This document shows, piece after piece, positions 1 through 8,653 of a stretch of 64,000 nucleotides of DNA. Position 1 is the first letter of the stretch. Each line of letters begins with the position of its first letter. Position numbers and translations under genes: made by a program. The stretch is from Thiocapsa bogorovii. GTDB lineage: Bacteria > Pseudomonadota > Gammaproteobacteria > Chromatiales > Chromatiaceae. The notes under the pieces were generated by a model. The model did no database searches, had not been told where the DNA came from, and saw only the letters and a program-made list of their open reading frames with translations. Where the stretch lies: NCBI RefSeq assembly GCF_021228795.1, contig NZ_CP089309.1, positions 620,001 to 684,000 of the forward strand, written 5' to 3'.

Positions 1-318
1 CATCACTGCCATAAAGGGTGCGGCGGTGGACATCATGCCTTCGATACAGGCCGACGAGAGTCCGCGTCGACCGATTCGCTGAACCAGCCTGACACGCGAA
101 TCCCGTCGCGCAATCGCGCGGACCCGGTCCGAGGTCCCGTCGGGCGAGTCGTCGTCGACGAAGATCAACTCCCAGTCGATCCCCTGCAACACCGCCTCGA
201 CCCGCCGGACGACCTCGTCGACCATATCCGACTCTTGGTAGGTCGGTACGATGACGGCTAACTCGGGCGGAGGGCAGTTGTGTTGGGGCATCGGCTGATC
301 GGAGATCCTGTTGGCCAT
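1..318 (-). CDS. Glycosyltransferase family 2, dolichyl-phosphate-mannose-synthase-like (C-terminus outside window)
   Basis: The first 106 residues of a minus-strand gene are present; the rest lies before base 1. The start is the ATG whose complement is 316-318. After a short polar leader comes the GT-A beginning LAVIVPTYQES, then about 35 residues later LIFVDDDSPDGT, the acidic nucleotide-sugar/metal-binding motif of family 2 transferases. A QRIGRRGLSSACIEGM segment resembles DPM1/polyprenyl-phosphate glycosyltransferases. Such enzymes move a sugar onto a polyprenyl-phosphate at the inner membrane. The divergent neighbour is a polyprenyl-phosphate-sugar-dependent membrane transferase, so the two may supply one envelope-modification pathway (inference). 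Confidence 0.85.
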   Translation of the reverse strand, partial: MANRISDQPMPQHNCPPPELAVIVPTYQESDMVDEVVRRVEAVLQGIDWELIFVDDDSPDGTSDRVRAIARRDSRVRLVQRIGRRGLSSACIEGMMSTAAPFMAVM

Positions 319-440
319 GAGCGAAGGGTCGATTCGTCGCGGGAAGGAACGTGCGGGGCGCGCCTTTGAAGTAGACTGCCGCCCGCGGACGCCGGAACGG
401 TGACGAGAGCGCAGAGCCGTGCTCCGAAGTCGTTCTATTC

Positions 441-632
441 TAAACCGCGTCCAGAGCGACATGCGTCATTTTCATGTTGTGTTGGGCTTAGTGATTTTTC
501 CGACCTTTGCGGAGACGCGGTTTAGAATTTAATATTTTTTAATCTCTTAAACCGCGCCGACTCCAACGAAAGTCAAGTCTGCGGGCGCCGATCCCATCCA
601 AGAACGTCGCATACCGCGCTGGGCGCGGTCTA
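441..632 (-). repeat. Composite AACCGCG repeat, copy 1 (full length, inverted)
   Basis: A full copy of the two-part repeat in reverse orientation. From left to right: unit 2 (TAAACCGCGTCCAGAGCG to GACGCGGTTTAGA), an AT-rich spacer with TTTAATATTTTTTAATC, then unit 1 (TTAAACCGCGCC to GGGCGCGGTCTAA). It lies between two divergently transcribed glycosyltransferase genes, so this is the only copy not touching a stop codon; it may sit in or near their promoters. Confidence 0.85.
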
Positions 633-710
633 ACGCGATCGCGTCCCCTGCACCTCGACCGATCGCGACCGAGCTCCGCCGCATCAGATCACCGACCGAG
701 TCACTGGACC

Positions 711-2261
711 ATGGAAACGACCCGAGGCATCGATACACCCCGTCAAGCATGGGGCCTACTGCTCGCCCTGATCGCGGCCATGACGGCTTGGCGGATGGGC
801 GTCGCCGGAATCCTGCCCGTTACGCAGGACGAGGCCTATTATTTCGACTGGGCCCGCAGCCTTGCCTGGGGCTATTTCGATCATCCCCCAGGTGTGGCCC
901 TGCTCGGCATCGGCACCTGGCTCGCCCCGGGGTCCGCGCTCGCAGCACGCACGGGGACACTGATCGCCGGCGCACTGACCCTGCTCATCCTTGCACGCTT
1001 CTTCCGCAACTGCGGCCTCACGGCGACGCGCGACCTGGCCTTGGCGTTGGTCCTGGTCTTCGCGACCATTCCCGGATTCGTCGGCGGCGTCATCACGACG
1101 CCCGACACCCTGCTGGGCCTGGCCTGGGCGCTCGCCCTGCACGAGAGCGAGCGCGCGCTCGCAGGTCAGAGTCGGCGCTGGCTCACCGCCGGGGCAGCGG
1201 TCGGTCTCGGTCTGCTCGGGAAATACACCATGGTCCTGATCGGGCCGGTGCTACTGTTGGCCATCCTTTTCAGCGACCCGCATGCGCTGCGCACACGTTG
1301 GCCTTACCTCGGCGGGCTCGTCGCACTGCTGGTCTTTGCGCCGAACATCCTTTGGAATCAGCAGAACGAGTGGCTCACCATGCGCTTTCAGTTCGGCCAC
1401 GGCTTCTCGACCGAGGTCGGGGCGCTGCCAGTCGGCACGCCCGGTTCCATCGAAAACGCCGGCCCCCAATCGGTCGGAGAGCGTCTCGGCAGCCTTTCGG
1501 GTTATCTGGGCACCCAGCTCGCGTTTTGGGGATTGATCGCGATTCCCCTTCTTCTTGCGCCTTTTCTCAACCGGGCGCGAGGTAACAAACCTAGCCAGGA
1601 GATGACCGGGACACTCGCTCGACACGCCAAACCTCTGCTGTGGGCGGCGACACTCTTCCCCTTGGGATTCTTTGCGCTGGTCGCAACCGGCAGCGACGTG
1701 GAGCCGAACTGGCCGGCCGTCTATTTGATCTCGGCAGCGCCCTTGGCAGCGCTGCTGCTCCGCAATCTGCGCCCTTGGGCCATCGGCGCCGCACTGGGCA
1801 ATCTGCTGCTTCTGAGTCTCTACGCGTTCCATGCGGCAACCGCGGCACTGCCGCTCGGAGACAGCCAGAATCGCGTCCTGCGCGAGACCCATGGGTTTCG
1901 GGAGTTGGCCGAGATCGTCGCCACGCTGGGGGAGCCCGTCTTTGCCGACCGGTATCAGACGACGGCGATGCTGCGGTTTTATACGTCGGGCTTAGACACC
2001 ACGACCCAATGGCCCGGCCTCACCCGACCCTCCGAGTATCTGCGAGGACAGATCGCACCGCGAATCAACCCGGAATCCGTCGACTCCGCCTTCTGGCTGG
2101 TCTCCGGATTCGGGGCGCCGCCCGCCATCGCGGGTTTTCGCAGCGACACCCATCGCCGGCTCTTCGATTGCGCCGGGCAGCCAGTGAGCGAAGCCGCGGA
2201 AGCGCCATGCCCGCGCCCGGTGCACACTTGGAATCTGTATCGGTACCTTCCGGAGGGATGA
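711..2261 (+). CDS. ArnT/PMT-family (GT39-like) integral membrane glycosyltransferase
   Basis: A 516-residue polytopic protein. An acidic pair in TQDEAYYFDWARSL near residue 45, followed by GYFDHPP, is the first periplasmic-loop signature of the PMT_2/ArnT family, which transfers sugars from polyprenyl phosphate to lipid A or proteins on the outer face of the inner membrane. At least ten hydrophobic segments follow, then a periplasmic C-terminal domain from about residue 380. The length fits ArnT-like proteins (500-560 aa). The ATG at 711 is chosen because the hydrophobic N-terminus starts shortly after it. The substrate cannot be told from sequence. It is divergent from a GT2 gene that could make its lipid-linked donor. 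Confidence 0.88.
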   Translation: METTRGIDTPRQAWGLLLALIAAMTAWRMGVAGILPVTQDEAYYFDWARSLAWGYFDHPPGVALLGIGTWLAPGSALAARTGTLIAGALTLLILARFFRNCGLTATRDLALALVLVFATIPGFVGGVITTPDTLLGLAWALALHESERALAGQSRRWLTAGAAVGLGLLGKYTMVLIGPVLLLAILFSDPHALRTRWPYLGGLVALLVFAPNILWNQQNEWLTMRFQFGHGFSTEVGALPVGTPGSIENAGPQSVGERLGSLSGYLGTQLAFWGLIAIPLLLAPFLNRARGNKPSQEMTGTLARHAKPLLWAATLFPLGFFALVATGSDVEPNWPAVYLISAAPLAALLLRNLRPWAIGAALGNLLLLSLYAFHAATAALPLGDSQNRVLRETHGFRELAEIVATLGEPVFADRYQTTAMLRFYTSGLDTTTQWPGLTRPSEYLRGQIAPRINPESVDSAFWLVSGFGAPPAIAGFRSDTHRRLFDCAGQPVSEAAEAPCPRPVHTWNLYRYLPEG

Positions 2262-2448
2262 GGCAAACGGTAGGGAGAGGGTGCACGCGGGATTTGTTAA
2301 ACGACATCGAACAACCGCGTTGTCATGCGCGCCGTCGTTTTTCCTAGCCCGGACAACGTGGCGCGGAGCGCCAAGGGAGGCGTGACACCGCCGGAGCGAT
2401 GTCACGAGTGTTTTCGGAGAGCGGGTGGCCAGTTGAACGAGTCGTGCT
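2262..2448. other. Non-coding stretch after the ArnT-like gene
   Basis: I see no gene here. GACAACGTGGCGCGGAGCG and nearby short inverted matches could form weak hairpins at about 2320-2390, but no T-run terminator is evident. Confidence 0.4.
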
Positions 2449-2718
2449 TCAGCATCTAACCCGAAGCACCCGACTGCAGCATTTCACGGACCTCATCGAT
2501 CGAACGCGTGCATCCTCCGAGATGGATATCGGGTTTCGATTGATCCCTGCATCGTCGCACATTGCAACGATATTCTGGATCTTCATGCTGATTGATGAAC
2601 GACTGCGTGATTGCAGTGCGTGGATGGTCTCGATGCCTCCGATCTCGGCGATGTCGTATCGCGCGGCATAGATGCAGAGCACGATTTCATCTCGGGTGAA
2701 GCGCTTACGAGTTGCCAT
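2449..2718 (-). pseudogene. Small HTH-like hypothetical protein, probably a truncated or decayed gene
   Basis: An 89-codon minus-strand frame from the ATG at 2718. The first 60 residues (MATRKRFTRDEIVLCIYAA, then GGIETIHALQSRS, then SSISMKIQNIVAM) look like a natural helix-rich N-terminal domain. I associate this with the start of longer nuclease-like or DNA-binding proteins (memory of family, not a search). The last 25 residues are Arg/Ser-rich and unlike the rest, suggesting a frameshift or truncation. The surroundings are non-coding and repeat-rich. An alternative is a genuine small orphan protein. Confidence 0.4.
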
Positions 2719-2781
2719 TGGCGTCTTTCATGTCCCACCGAACCTCTTCGCATCGAAACGTGCCTTTCATAACGCCGCCCC

Positions 2782-2860
2782 GTAGGATGGACGAGCGAGA
2801 GCGAAGTCCATCAAACCCTGCGACTCCGCCGGTGGCCTGCGCTGCACTTGTCCACCCTCC
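2782..2860 (+). repeat. GTGGACGAGCG-type dispersed palindromic repeat, copy 1
   Basis: Begins GTAGGATGGACGAGCGAGAG, continues GCGAAGTCCATC, and closes with GCGCTGCACTTGTCCACCC, an imperfect inverted match to the start. The same pattern recurs near 5.1, 19.4, 24.8 and 51.8 kb. Similar extragenic palindromes are common in Chromatiaceae and other gammaproteobacteria. Confidence 0.8.
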
Positions 2861-2995
2861 GATGAGCAACGTGGTCAGGTTGATGAGCGAGCCCGACGGG
2901 CAAGCAATCAGGAGCGAAGCTCAACCCTCGGGAGCGATGCGGTTGGCTGGATCACCGCATCCGACCGGATGGGTGTTCGAGACGGACTAGGTCGA

Positions 2996-3520
2996 TCAAT
3001 GATCCTCACCGCGATTGCTCGCCTTGTCCGCCGAGATCCGATCCATCAACGCGAACAAGACACCGGAGACCACGAAGGTCATGTGGATGCCGACCTTCCA
3101 GGCCAGCTCCTCGTTGGTCAAGCGATCGACGTACATGAACGCCTTGAGTAGCTCGATGCCGGAGATGGCGACGATGGAGCCGATGAGCTTCATCTTCAGC
3201 TCGGCGAAGCCGACATGACCCATCCAGTTGGGTCGGTCCTCGTGGCTTCCCGTATCGATTCGGGAGACGAAGTTCTCGTAGCCGGCGAGCACGATAATGA
3301 GAACAAGGTTGGCGATCATCACGACGTCGATCAGTGAGAGCAGCCCGATGATCACCTCGCCGGCCTCGGCATTGAAGACCAGCGGGACGAAGTGGATGAA
3401 CTCCTTGACGAATTTGACCAGCAGGAGCGCGATCGCGAGGACAAGGCCCAGGTAGAAGGGCGCAAGCAGCCAACGGCTGCTGAAGATCACCAATTCCAGG
3501 AAGTGTTCGATCCGTTTCAT
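2996..3520 (-). CDS. YqhA/UPF0114-family inner-membrane protein
   Basis: A 174-residue protein from the ATG at 3520 (MKRIEHFLELVIFSSRWLLA). An in-frame TTG at 3544 would add eight residues but is less likely. The N-terminus, the SRWLLAPFYLGL segment, the GYENFVSRID motif in mid-protein and the SIVAISGIELLKAFM helix match the layout of E. coli YqhA (164 aa). Four hydrophobic segments are predicted. The function of UPF0114 is not established. It is monocistronic, with repeats on its 3' side. Confidence 0.9.
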   Translation of the reverse strand: MKRIEHFLELVIFSSRWLLAPFYLGLVLAIALLLVKFVKEFIHFVPLVFNAEAGEVIIGLLSLIDVVMIANLVLIIVLAGYENFVSRIDTGSHEDRPNWMGHVGFAELKMKLIGSIVAISGIELLKAFMYVDRLTNEELAWKVGIHMTFVVSGVLFALMDRISADKASNRGEDH

Positions 3521-3677
3521 GTCGAGGTTCCGGTTTGCGTGCAAGCCATTGAGTCGGGGTCCGGCGATTGCGAGCTGCGGACACCGGGACGAAAGCGGGC
3601 GGGATGCTACGCGGGCCCGGCCGTCACTTCAACGGCGCGCGGTTGTTCAGCCCTCGAACCTCGGCTTGGGCGTGCGC

Positions 3678-4931
3678 TCAGGTGACCGGCGGCTCCTCCT
3701 CGAAGCCGATCCGGACGATCATGCACGCGGAAAGCGTGCGATAGACCGGGCTGTGGGCGGCGATCCCGAGCAGACGGGTCCGTTCCTCGGGCGTGAGTGC
3801 GCCGAGGATGTTCAGACGCACCTCGATCCTCTCGACCCTGCCTTCCTCTTGGTCGCAATCGCGGCAATCCCGACCGTGCACCCGGTCTTGGCTCAGACGC
3901 ACCTCGACGTCGTCCAACGCAAGCCCTTGGTGCCTGGCGTAGGTCCGCACCGTCATGGAAATGCACGCGCCGAGCGACATGAGCATTAGATCGTAGGGCG
4001 TCGGTCCCAGATCCGAGCCGCCGACCGACTTGGGCTCGTCGGCCAGCCATTGATGGCGATGGGTGTAGAGTCCGCGCTGGAAACGGGTATCGAGCTCGGT
4101 GACCAGGACCTCTTTCTCGGCCACGCGAGGTGCGGTCCCGATGCTCTGCTCGAAGCCGTGCTGGCCGAGGCCCAGATAACGGCTCGCCCAAGCGACCAGG
4201 GTCTCTGCGACGTACTCGGCATCTTCGCGGTTGCTGAGCAGATGGTCGGCCTTGTCGAGCGAGATGAAGCTCTTGGGATGGCGCGCCGCTTGGAAGATCT
4301 TGCCGGCCTCCCCGATCGAGACGATGGTGTCGAGCGGCGAGTGAAACACCAGAAGGGCGCGGTTGAGGTGACGGATGTGATCCGCCGAGGCGTATTGATC
4401 CAGGTCTTCCAGCAACTGTTTGCGAATGCGGAAGCGCCGCTGCCCGATTTGCACCTCGGCCTCGCCCGTCTCCTCCAACTGGCCGCGCGCCCCGCTGAGG
4501 AGGTGTTGAACATGCGAGGCGGTGGCCGGGGAGGCGATGGTCACCACCGCCTCGACGGACGGGAGCGCATGCACCGCGGCCAAGACCGCCGCGCCGCCCA
4601 GGCTGTGTCCGATCAGGAGCGCCGGGGCCTCGTACTCCTCCTCGAGCTTGCGCGCCGCGGCGAGCAAGTCGGCAACGTTCGAGGAGAAATTGGTGTTGGC
4701 GAAGTCGCCGTCGCTGTTGCCGAGCCCGGTGAAGTCGAAGCGCAGCACGGCGATCCCACGCGCAGCCAGGGCTCGACTGATCCGGGTCGCAGCGGCGATA
4801 TCCTTACTGCAGGTAAAGCAGTGCGCGAAGAGGGCATAACGCGACGTCGGCACGCGATCCGGAGGGGTCTCTAGCAGACCGACCAGCGTGTGCCCCTCGG
4901 GATTCGGAAATTCGAGCTTGATACGAGCCAT
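3678..4931 (-). CDS. Alpha/beta-hydrolase fused to OsmC-family peroxiredoxin-like domain
   Basis: A 417-residue two-domain protein. Residues 1-255 form an alpha/beta hydrolase: oxyanion region AHCFTCSKD, nucleophile elbow GHSLGG, an acidic residue in HSPLDTIV and a histidine in KADHLLSN. Residues 275-410 form an OsmC/Ohr-like domain with the reactive Cys of SLGACISMTVR; the second Cys may lie in YRTLSACMIV. OsmC proteins reduce organic hydroperoxides. This fusion is a known bacterial architecture, and the hydrolase half may release an acyl or peroxy substrate for the OsmC half (inference). It reads as a single gene. Confidence 0.9.
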   Translation of the reverse strand: MARIKLEFPNPEGHTLVGLLETPPDRVPTSRYALFAHCFTCSKDIAAATRISRALAARGIAVLRFDFTGLGNSDGDFANTNFSSNVADLLAAARKLEEEYEAPALLIGHSLGGAAVLAAVHALPSVEAVVTIASPATASHVQHLLSGARGQLEETGEAEVQIGQRRFRIRKQLLEDLDQYASADHIRHLNRALLVFHSPLDTIVSIGEAGKIFQAARHPKSFISLDKADHLLSNREDAEYVAETLVAWASRYLGLGQHGFEQSIGTAPRVAEKEVLVTELDTRFQRGLYTHRHQWLADEPKSVGGSDLGPTPYDLMLMSLGACISMTVRTYARHQGLALDDVEVRLSQDRVHGRDCRDCDQEEGRVERIEVRLNILGALTPEERTRLLGIAAHSPVYRTLSACMIVRIGFEEEPPVT

Positions 4932-5058
4932 GCCAGTTCCTCTCGTTGGAGATCCATCGGTTCGGAAAGAGCCTCCAGCTTCCAGCCGCCGGCCACCAGC
5001 TTTTTTTGTTTATCCAATGGATAGCGTCGGGATAAGCCGGGCGATTGCCGATCGGATC

Positions 5059-5137
5059 GGTGGACAAACGCAGCGCAGTCCATCAATGCCGGCGCGGAAA
5101 TCGGTGGACTTCGGTCTCGCTCGTCCACCGCCTACGG
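5059..5137 (-). repeat. GTGGACGAGCG-type dispersed palindromic repeat, copy 2 (inverted)
   Basis: GTGGACAAACGCAGCGCAGTCC at the left and GACTTCGGTCTCGCTCGTCC at the right are the reverse complement of the family found at 51.7 kb. It sits between the 3' end of the DUF455 gene and the start of the hydrolase-OsmC gene. Confidence 0.8.
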
Positions 5138-5194
5138 GCTGGAAGCTCTTTCCGGATTCAACCACATCGGCACACCCACAACCGCGCCCGCGGA

Positions 5195-6031
5195 TTAGGC
5201 GACGTACCCGCCCTCCCCCGCCCGGCAGAGTGCCTGAAGGCGATCGAGCTCGACCTCGTCGAAGCCGGCCTCGCGACGGGCCGGGAGGTTGAGCGGACAG
5301 CGAATCTCGGCACGCATGTATTCCCGCAGTAGCTCGAAATAGAGCGGACCCGGGTCGAGACCGCGGTCATTGCACAGACGCCTGAACCAACGCGAGCCGA
5401 CAGCGACATGACCAACCTCGTCGCGGAGGATGACACCCAGGCAGGCCGCCGTTTCTGGGTCGCCCGCCGCTTCGAAGCGCGCGATCATCCCGGGCGTCAC
5501 GTCCAGACCGCGCGCCTCCAAGACACGCGGGACCAATGCCATTCGCACGAGCGGGTCATGTGCGGTTGCGCGTGCCATCTCCCAGAGACCGTCATGGGCG
5601 GGGAAATCGCCGTATGCGTAGCCGAGATCTTGAAGTCGGTTGCGCATGAGTCCGAAATGCTCCGCCTCCTCGGCCGCGACCTGGATCCAGTCGGCGTAAT
5701 ACTCCGTCGGCATCTCGCGGAAGCGTTGTACCGCGTCCAAGGCGAGGTTGATGGCGTTGAACTCGATGTGTGCGACCGCATGGATCATGGCCGCCCGGCC
5801 CTCGCGGCTCTTGAGCTTGCGCGCCTTGAGCGCACGCGGCGGGACCAGCTCGGGTCTCGCCGGACGCCCGGGCAGATCCCGAACGGGGGACGCATCCGCG
5901 GCGTCCGCACGCAGCCCCCCGGCGCGCCATTGCTCGGCCGCCGCCTGCGTCGCGGCCTGCTTTCGGGTCGGATCCGGCTCGCCGAGACAGGCGGCTGCAG
6001 CATCGAAGAGGTTGGCCTGCACAGGCGTCAT
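5195..6031 (-). CDS. DUF455 (COG2833) ferritin-like domain protein
   Basis: A 278-residue protein from the ATG at 6031, which overlaps the glycerate kinase stop codon in an ATGA junction. A GTG nine bases upstream is also possible. Histidine and glutamate pairs typical of a ferritin-like four-helix diiron bundle are visible: HAVAHIEFNAINLALD, AAEEAEHFGLMRNRL and ILRDEVGHVAVGSRWF. The family is widespread in proteobacteria but has no firm biochemical assignment. The four-base overlap points to translational coupling with the upstream kinase. Confidence 0.88.
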   Translation of the reverse strand: MTPVQANLFDAAAACLGEPDPTRKQAATQAAAEQWRAGGLRADAADASPVRDLPGRPARPELVPPRALKARKLKSREGRAAMIHAVAHIEFNAINLALDAVQRFREMPTEYYADWIQVAAEEAEHFGLMRNRLQDLGYAYGDFPAHDGLWEMARATAHDPLVRMALVPRVLEARGLDVTPGMIARFEAAGDPETAACLGVILRDEVGHVAVGSRWFRRLCNDRGLDPGPLYFELLREYMRAEIRCPLNLPARREAGFDEVELDRLQALCRAGEGGYVA

Positions 6032-7266
6032 CCTCGCCACCCCAAAATCAGATCCATCACGTTGGTCCCCGTCGGTCCGGTACGGATCAGGTCGCCGCTC
6101 GCCTCGAGCAGCGTACCCGAATCAGCCCCTCTCAACCCCTGCTCGGCGTCGAGTCCGGCGTCACGAACCCGTTCCAGCGTGGTGCCGTCGACCAAGGCCC
6201 CAGCGTCGTCGGTCGGGCCGTCGGTTCCGTCGGTCCCCGCGCTCAGCAACGCGACATCGGCATGACCGGCAAGCTCGATTGCCGCGGCCAGGGCGAGGTG
6301 TTGATTCCGACCGCCCCGTCCCGGAGCACCCGGCAGACGCAGCGTCGTCTCCCCGCCAGCGATCGAGAGACCCCCCGGTCCGGCCAACACGGCGCGAGCC
6401 AGGCGTCGACCGGCGAGGGCGGCATCGCCTTCTACCGGCTGCGCGTCGACCCGGACCGCGACACCCGCACGACGCCCAGCCTCGGCCGCGGCGGACTTGG
6501 CGGTTTCTAGGGTCGCGACCAGCTCGACCCGCGGACCACGCCTCGGCAACGGACCCCCCTCCGTCAGACCGCGCTCGACCCAATCCGACAGCCAAGTCGG
6601 CAGATCAAGCCGAGCAATCGCCTCGGCCAAGCCGACCTCGGGAACCAACAACCCGGAGCCGATCACGCCCGGATCATCGCCCGGCACATCCGAAATCGCC
6701 AACACGCGCGCCGGCCGCCCCCCGAGCTCGCTGAGCAGCCCTCCGCCCTTGATCCGAGAGACCGACTTGCGCACCCGATTTACCGCGTCGATCGGCAGAC
6801 CGCTGCCGAGCAACCATTGGTTCATGCGCTGCAGATCGGCGAGACCCAGTCCCGCGATCGGCACCTCGACCAGACTCGAGGCCCCGCCGGAGAGCAGGAA
6901 GAGCACCTCGGCCTGCGACGGCAGTGCGCCGAGCGCGACGATCAAGCGCCGGCCGGCCGCCAGACTCCCCGCATCCGGCAAGGGATGTCCGCCGATTAGG
7001 CTTTCGATCCCGAGCCCGGCAAGTGCCGGGGGATGCAAATGACCCGGCTTGGTGATCAGTAGTCCGCCGACAACGCGCGGACCCAGTGCATCGCAGACTC
7101 CGAGCACCATGGACTGCGCGGCCTTGCCGATCGCACAGATCCACACCGGGCCGTCCAAGGGTCGCGCGACGAGCGCCTGCCCGACAACCGCACGCCCCTC
7201 CGTCGCGCGCAGGGCCGCGGCAAAGACCTCGAGCAACAGACGACGCGCGAAGGCGGCGTCAGCCAT
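6028..7266 (-). CDS. Glycerate 2-kinase (MOFRL/GckA type)
   Basis: A 412-residue protein from the ATG at 7266 (MADAAFARRLLLEVF). An in-frame TTG start at 7302 is the alternative. Motifs of the MOFRL glycerate kinase family are AIGKAAQSM near the N-terminus, LFLLSGGASSLV, the SRIKGGGLL segment, AISDVPGDDP, and C-terminal AGGETTLRLPG plus SAGTDGTDGPTDDAGALVDG. The enzyme phosphorylates D-glycerate to 2-phosphoglycerate, linking photorespiratory or tartronate metabolism to glycolysis. It is coupled by a 4-bp overlap to the DUF455 gene. Confidence 0.93.
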   Translation of the reverse strand: MADAAFARRLLLEVFAAALRATEGRAVVGQALVARPLDGPVWICAIGKAAQSMVLGVCDALGPRVVGGLLITKPGHLHPPALAGLGIESLIGGHPLPDAGSLAAGRRLIVALGALPSQAEVLFLLSGGASSLVEVPIAGLGLADLQRMNQWLLGSGLPIDAVNRVRKSVSRIKGGGLLSELGGRPARVLAISDVPGDDPGVIGSGLLVPEVGLAEAIARLDLPTWLSDWVERGLTEGGPLPRRGPRVELVATLETAKSAAAEAGRRAGVAVRVDAQPVEGDAALAGRRLARAVLAGPGGLSIAGGETTLRLPGAPGRGGRNQHLALAAAIELAGHADVALLSAGTDGTDGPTDDAGALVDGTTLERVRDAGLDAEQGLRGADSGTLLEASGDLIRTGPTGTNVMDLILGWRG

Positions 7267-7461
7267 CGAGACCAACCCGAGCGAGGGGTTGGAAAACAAC
7301 AACCCAAGCCTTCAAATTGACAATTCTCAATGTCATCGAGCGAAAAGAAATGTCTAAGTGATGATTAGAAAAGAATCCGGCAGCAAGGAAAGGGACGTAG
7401 ACGGCCGAAACCCGAGAACAAAAGGACCTACCACTGAAACCTATCCGAACGAGTCCAATCC

Positions 7462-7728
7462 ATGAAGCTGTGCCCGAAATGTAGTCGTTCCCCGTTGCCC
7501 TTCGTCATGGTCGTGCTGATCTCGAGCGTGCTCGCCTTCATCACCTGGCTCGTGCTGGGACTCTCCCAGATCGAGCCCACTGTCAGATTGGCCGCCGGCG
7601 CGGCGGTCTTCCTCGCCGTCGGCGGCACCCTGGTCCACTATGTGATCACTTGTCTCAAGCGTCATTGCCGGCACGACCACGAACATCAACAGGTCCAGCA
7701 CGGCCAGACCTTCAGCCGACCCGCGTAA
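7462..7728 (+). CDS. Small two-helix membrane protein with CPxC motif, function unknown
   Basis: An 88-residue frame starting ATG AAG CTG TGC CCG AAA TGT. The N-terminal CPKC could be half of a zinc ribbon or a redox pair. Two hydrophobic segments follow at about 14-35 and 43-63, then a His-rich tail (CRHDHEHQQVQHG) that may bind metal. It overlaps the tsaB stop region by 17 bp in convergent orientation. I do not recognise a family. Membrane-like composition and a clean start support it as real. Confidence 0.55.
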   Translation: MKLCPKCSRSPLPFVMVVLISSVLAFITWLVLGLSQIEPTVRLAAGAAVFLAVGGTLVHYVITCLKRHCRHDHEHQQVQHGQTFSRPA

Positions 7729-8392
7729 CGCGATCCCGCAGATAGACGGGTGCCGCCAGCTCGGGCGGCACCCCATGCCCCGCGGCAAGCTCGGCGGCGC
7801 CGAGTACGGCCAGATCCCGTGCCTCGCAGATCGCCTCGCAGAAAGAGGCGTTCGGCGATACGCGGGTTCGCCGGGCAAGCTCGGCGCCGTACACGGACCA
7901 GCCCGGCCCCACACCGAACCATCCCTTGCCGTCCGGAGCCTCGACCGCCTCCGGAGGACACACGCGTTCCTCGCAGCGGGCCACCGCCAAGCCGCTGTCG
8001 TCGATCTCGAAACACCCCCAGTAGACCTCGCCCATCCGCGCATCCAGTGCCACCAGGAGACGCCGTTCACCGCTGCGCCGGAACGCTCCCTGCGCGATGG
8101 CGGCCAGCGTCGAGATCGGCACGAGCGGCAAACCGGCGCCGAAGCCGACCCCCTGCGCGACGGCGACCGCGATCCGCACTCCCGTGAAGGATCCGGGACC
8201 GCGCGCGAAGGCGATCGCGTCGAGTTCGTCCAGACGGGTTCCGGCGCTCGCCAGAACCTGCTGAATCATGCCCAGAATCAGCTCGCCGTGCCGACGCGGC
8301 GCGGTCTCGAGCACTTGCTCGATCCGCTCGCCCGACAGCAGGGCCGCCGAGCAGGCGTCGCCCGAGGTATCGATCGCGAGAAGAGTCGTCAT
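7712..8392 (-). CDS. tsaB: tRNA threonylcarbamoyladenosine biosynthesis protein TsaB
   Basis: A 226-residue protein of the ASKHA fold, from the ATG at 8392; a TTG at 8398 is in frame. It begins LLAIDTSGDACSAALL, and residues 65-90 carry AFARGPGSFTGVRIAVAVAQG, the TsaB hallmark. LVALDARMGEVYWGCF follows. TsaB partners TsaD and TsaE to place threonylcarbamoyl on A37 of ANN-decoding tRNAs. The length matches the usual 220-235 aa. Confidence 0.95.
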   Translation of the reverse strand: MTTLLAIDTSGDACSAALLSGERIEQVLETAPRRHGELILGMIQQVLASAGTRLDELDAIAFARGPGSFTGVRIAVAVAQGVGFGAGLPLVPISTLAAIAQGAFRRSGERRLLVALDARMGEVYWGCFEIDDSGLAVARCEERVCPPEAVEAPDGKGWFGVGPGWSVYGAELARRTRVSPNASFCEAICEARDLAVLGAAELAAGHGVPPELAAPVYLRDRVTRVG

Positions 8393-8411
8393 AAGCAAAG
8401 AAGGGAATCAA

Positions 8412-8436
8412 CGCTGCCAAGGGATCGTTGGCAGCG
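8412..8436. other. Perfect 9-bp hairpin upstream of tsaB
   Basis: CGCTGCCAA and TTGGCAGCG are exact inverted repeats with a 7-nt loop, 20 bp before the tsaB start. On the minus strand a TATAGAAT box lies just upstream of the hairpin, so the hairpin could fall in the 5' leader of tsaB. There is no T-run, so a terminator role is less likely. Confidence 0.5.
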
Positions 8437-8653
8437 ATTCTATACGGAGTCGGCGGCGCGCTGCGGATATCCGACCGAATCGTGGCGCTCGGCATCGCTC
8501 TCCAAGCAACATCCCGGAAATCAGTCGAGCACCGAATCCCATCGGTGTGATTATCGTTGCCGTTGTGTTCGCCGTTGTCGGCGTCGAACTCGACAACAAC
8601 AACCGCGGCAAGGATATTCTCTCGTCGAGCTGTTTTGCTTTTTGGAACCGTTC

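Noticed and set aside
547-750. A 67-codon frame and similar peptides near 47.3 kb ending in APADxxxVGxGAV
   Set aside because: The similarity comes from the shared composite repeat DNA, not from a protein-coding gene.
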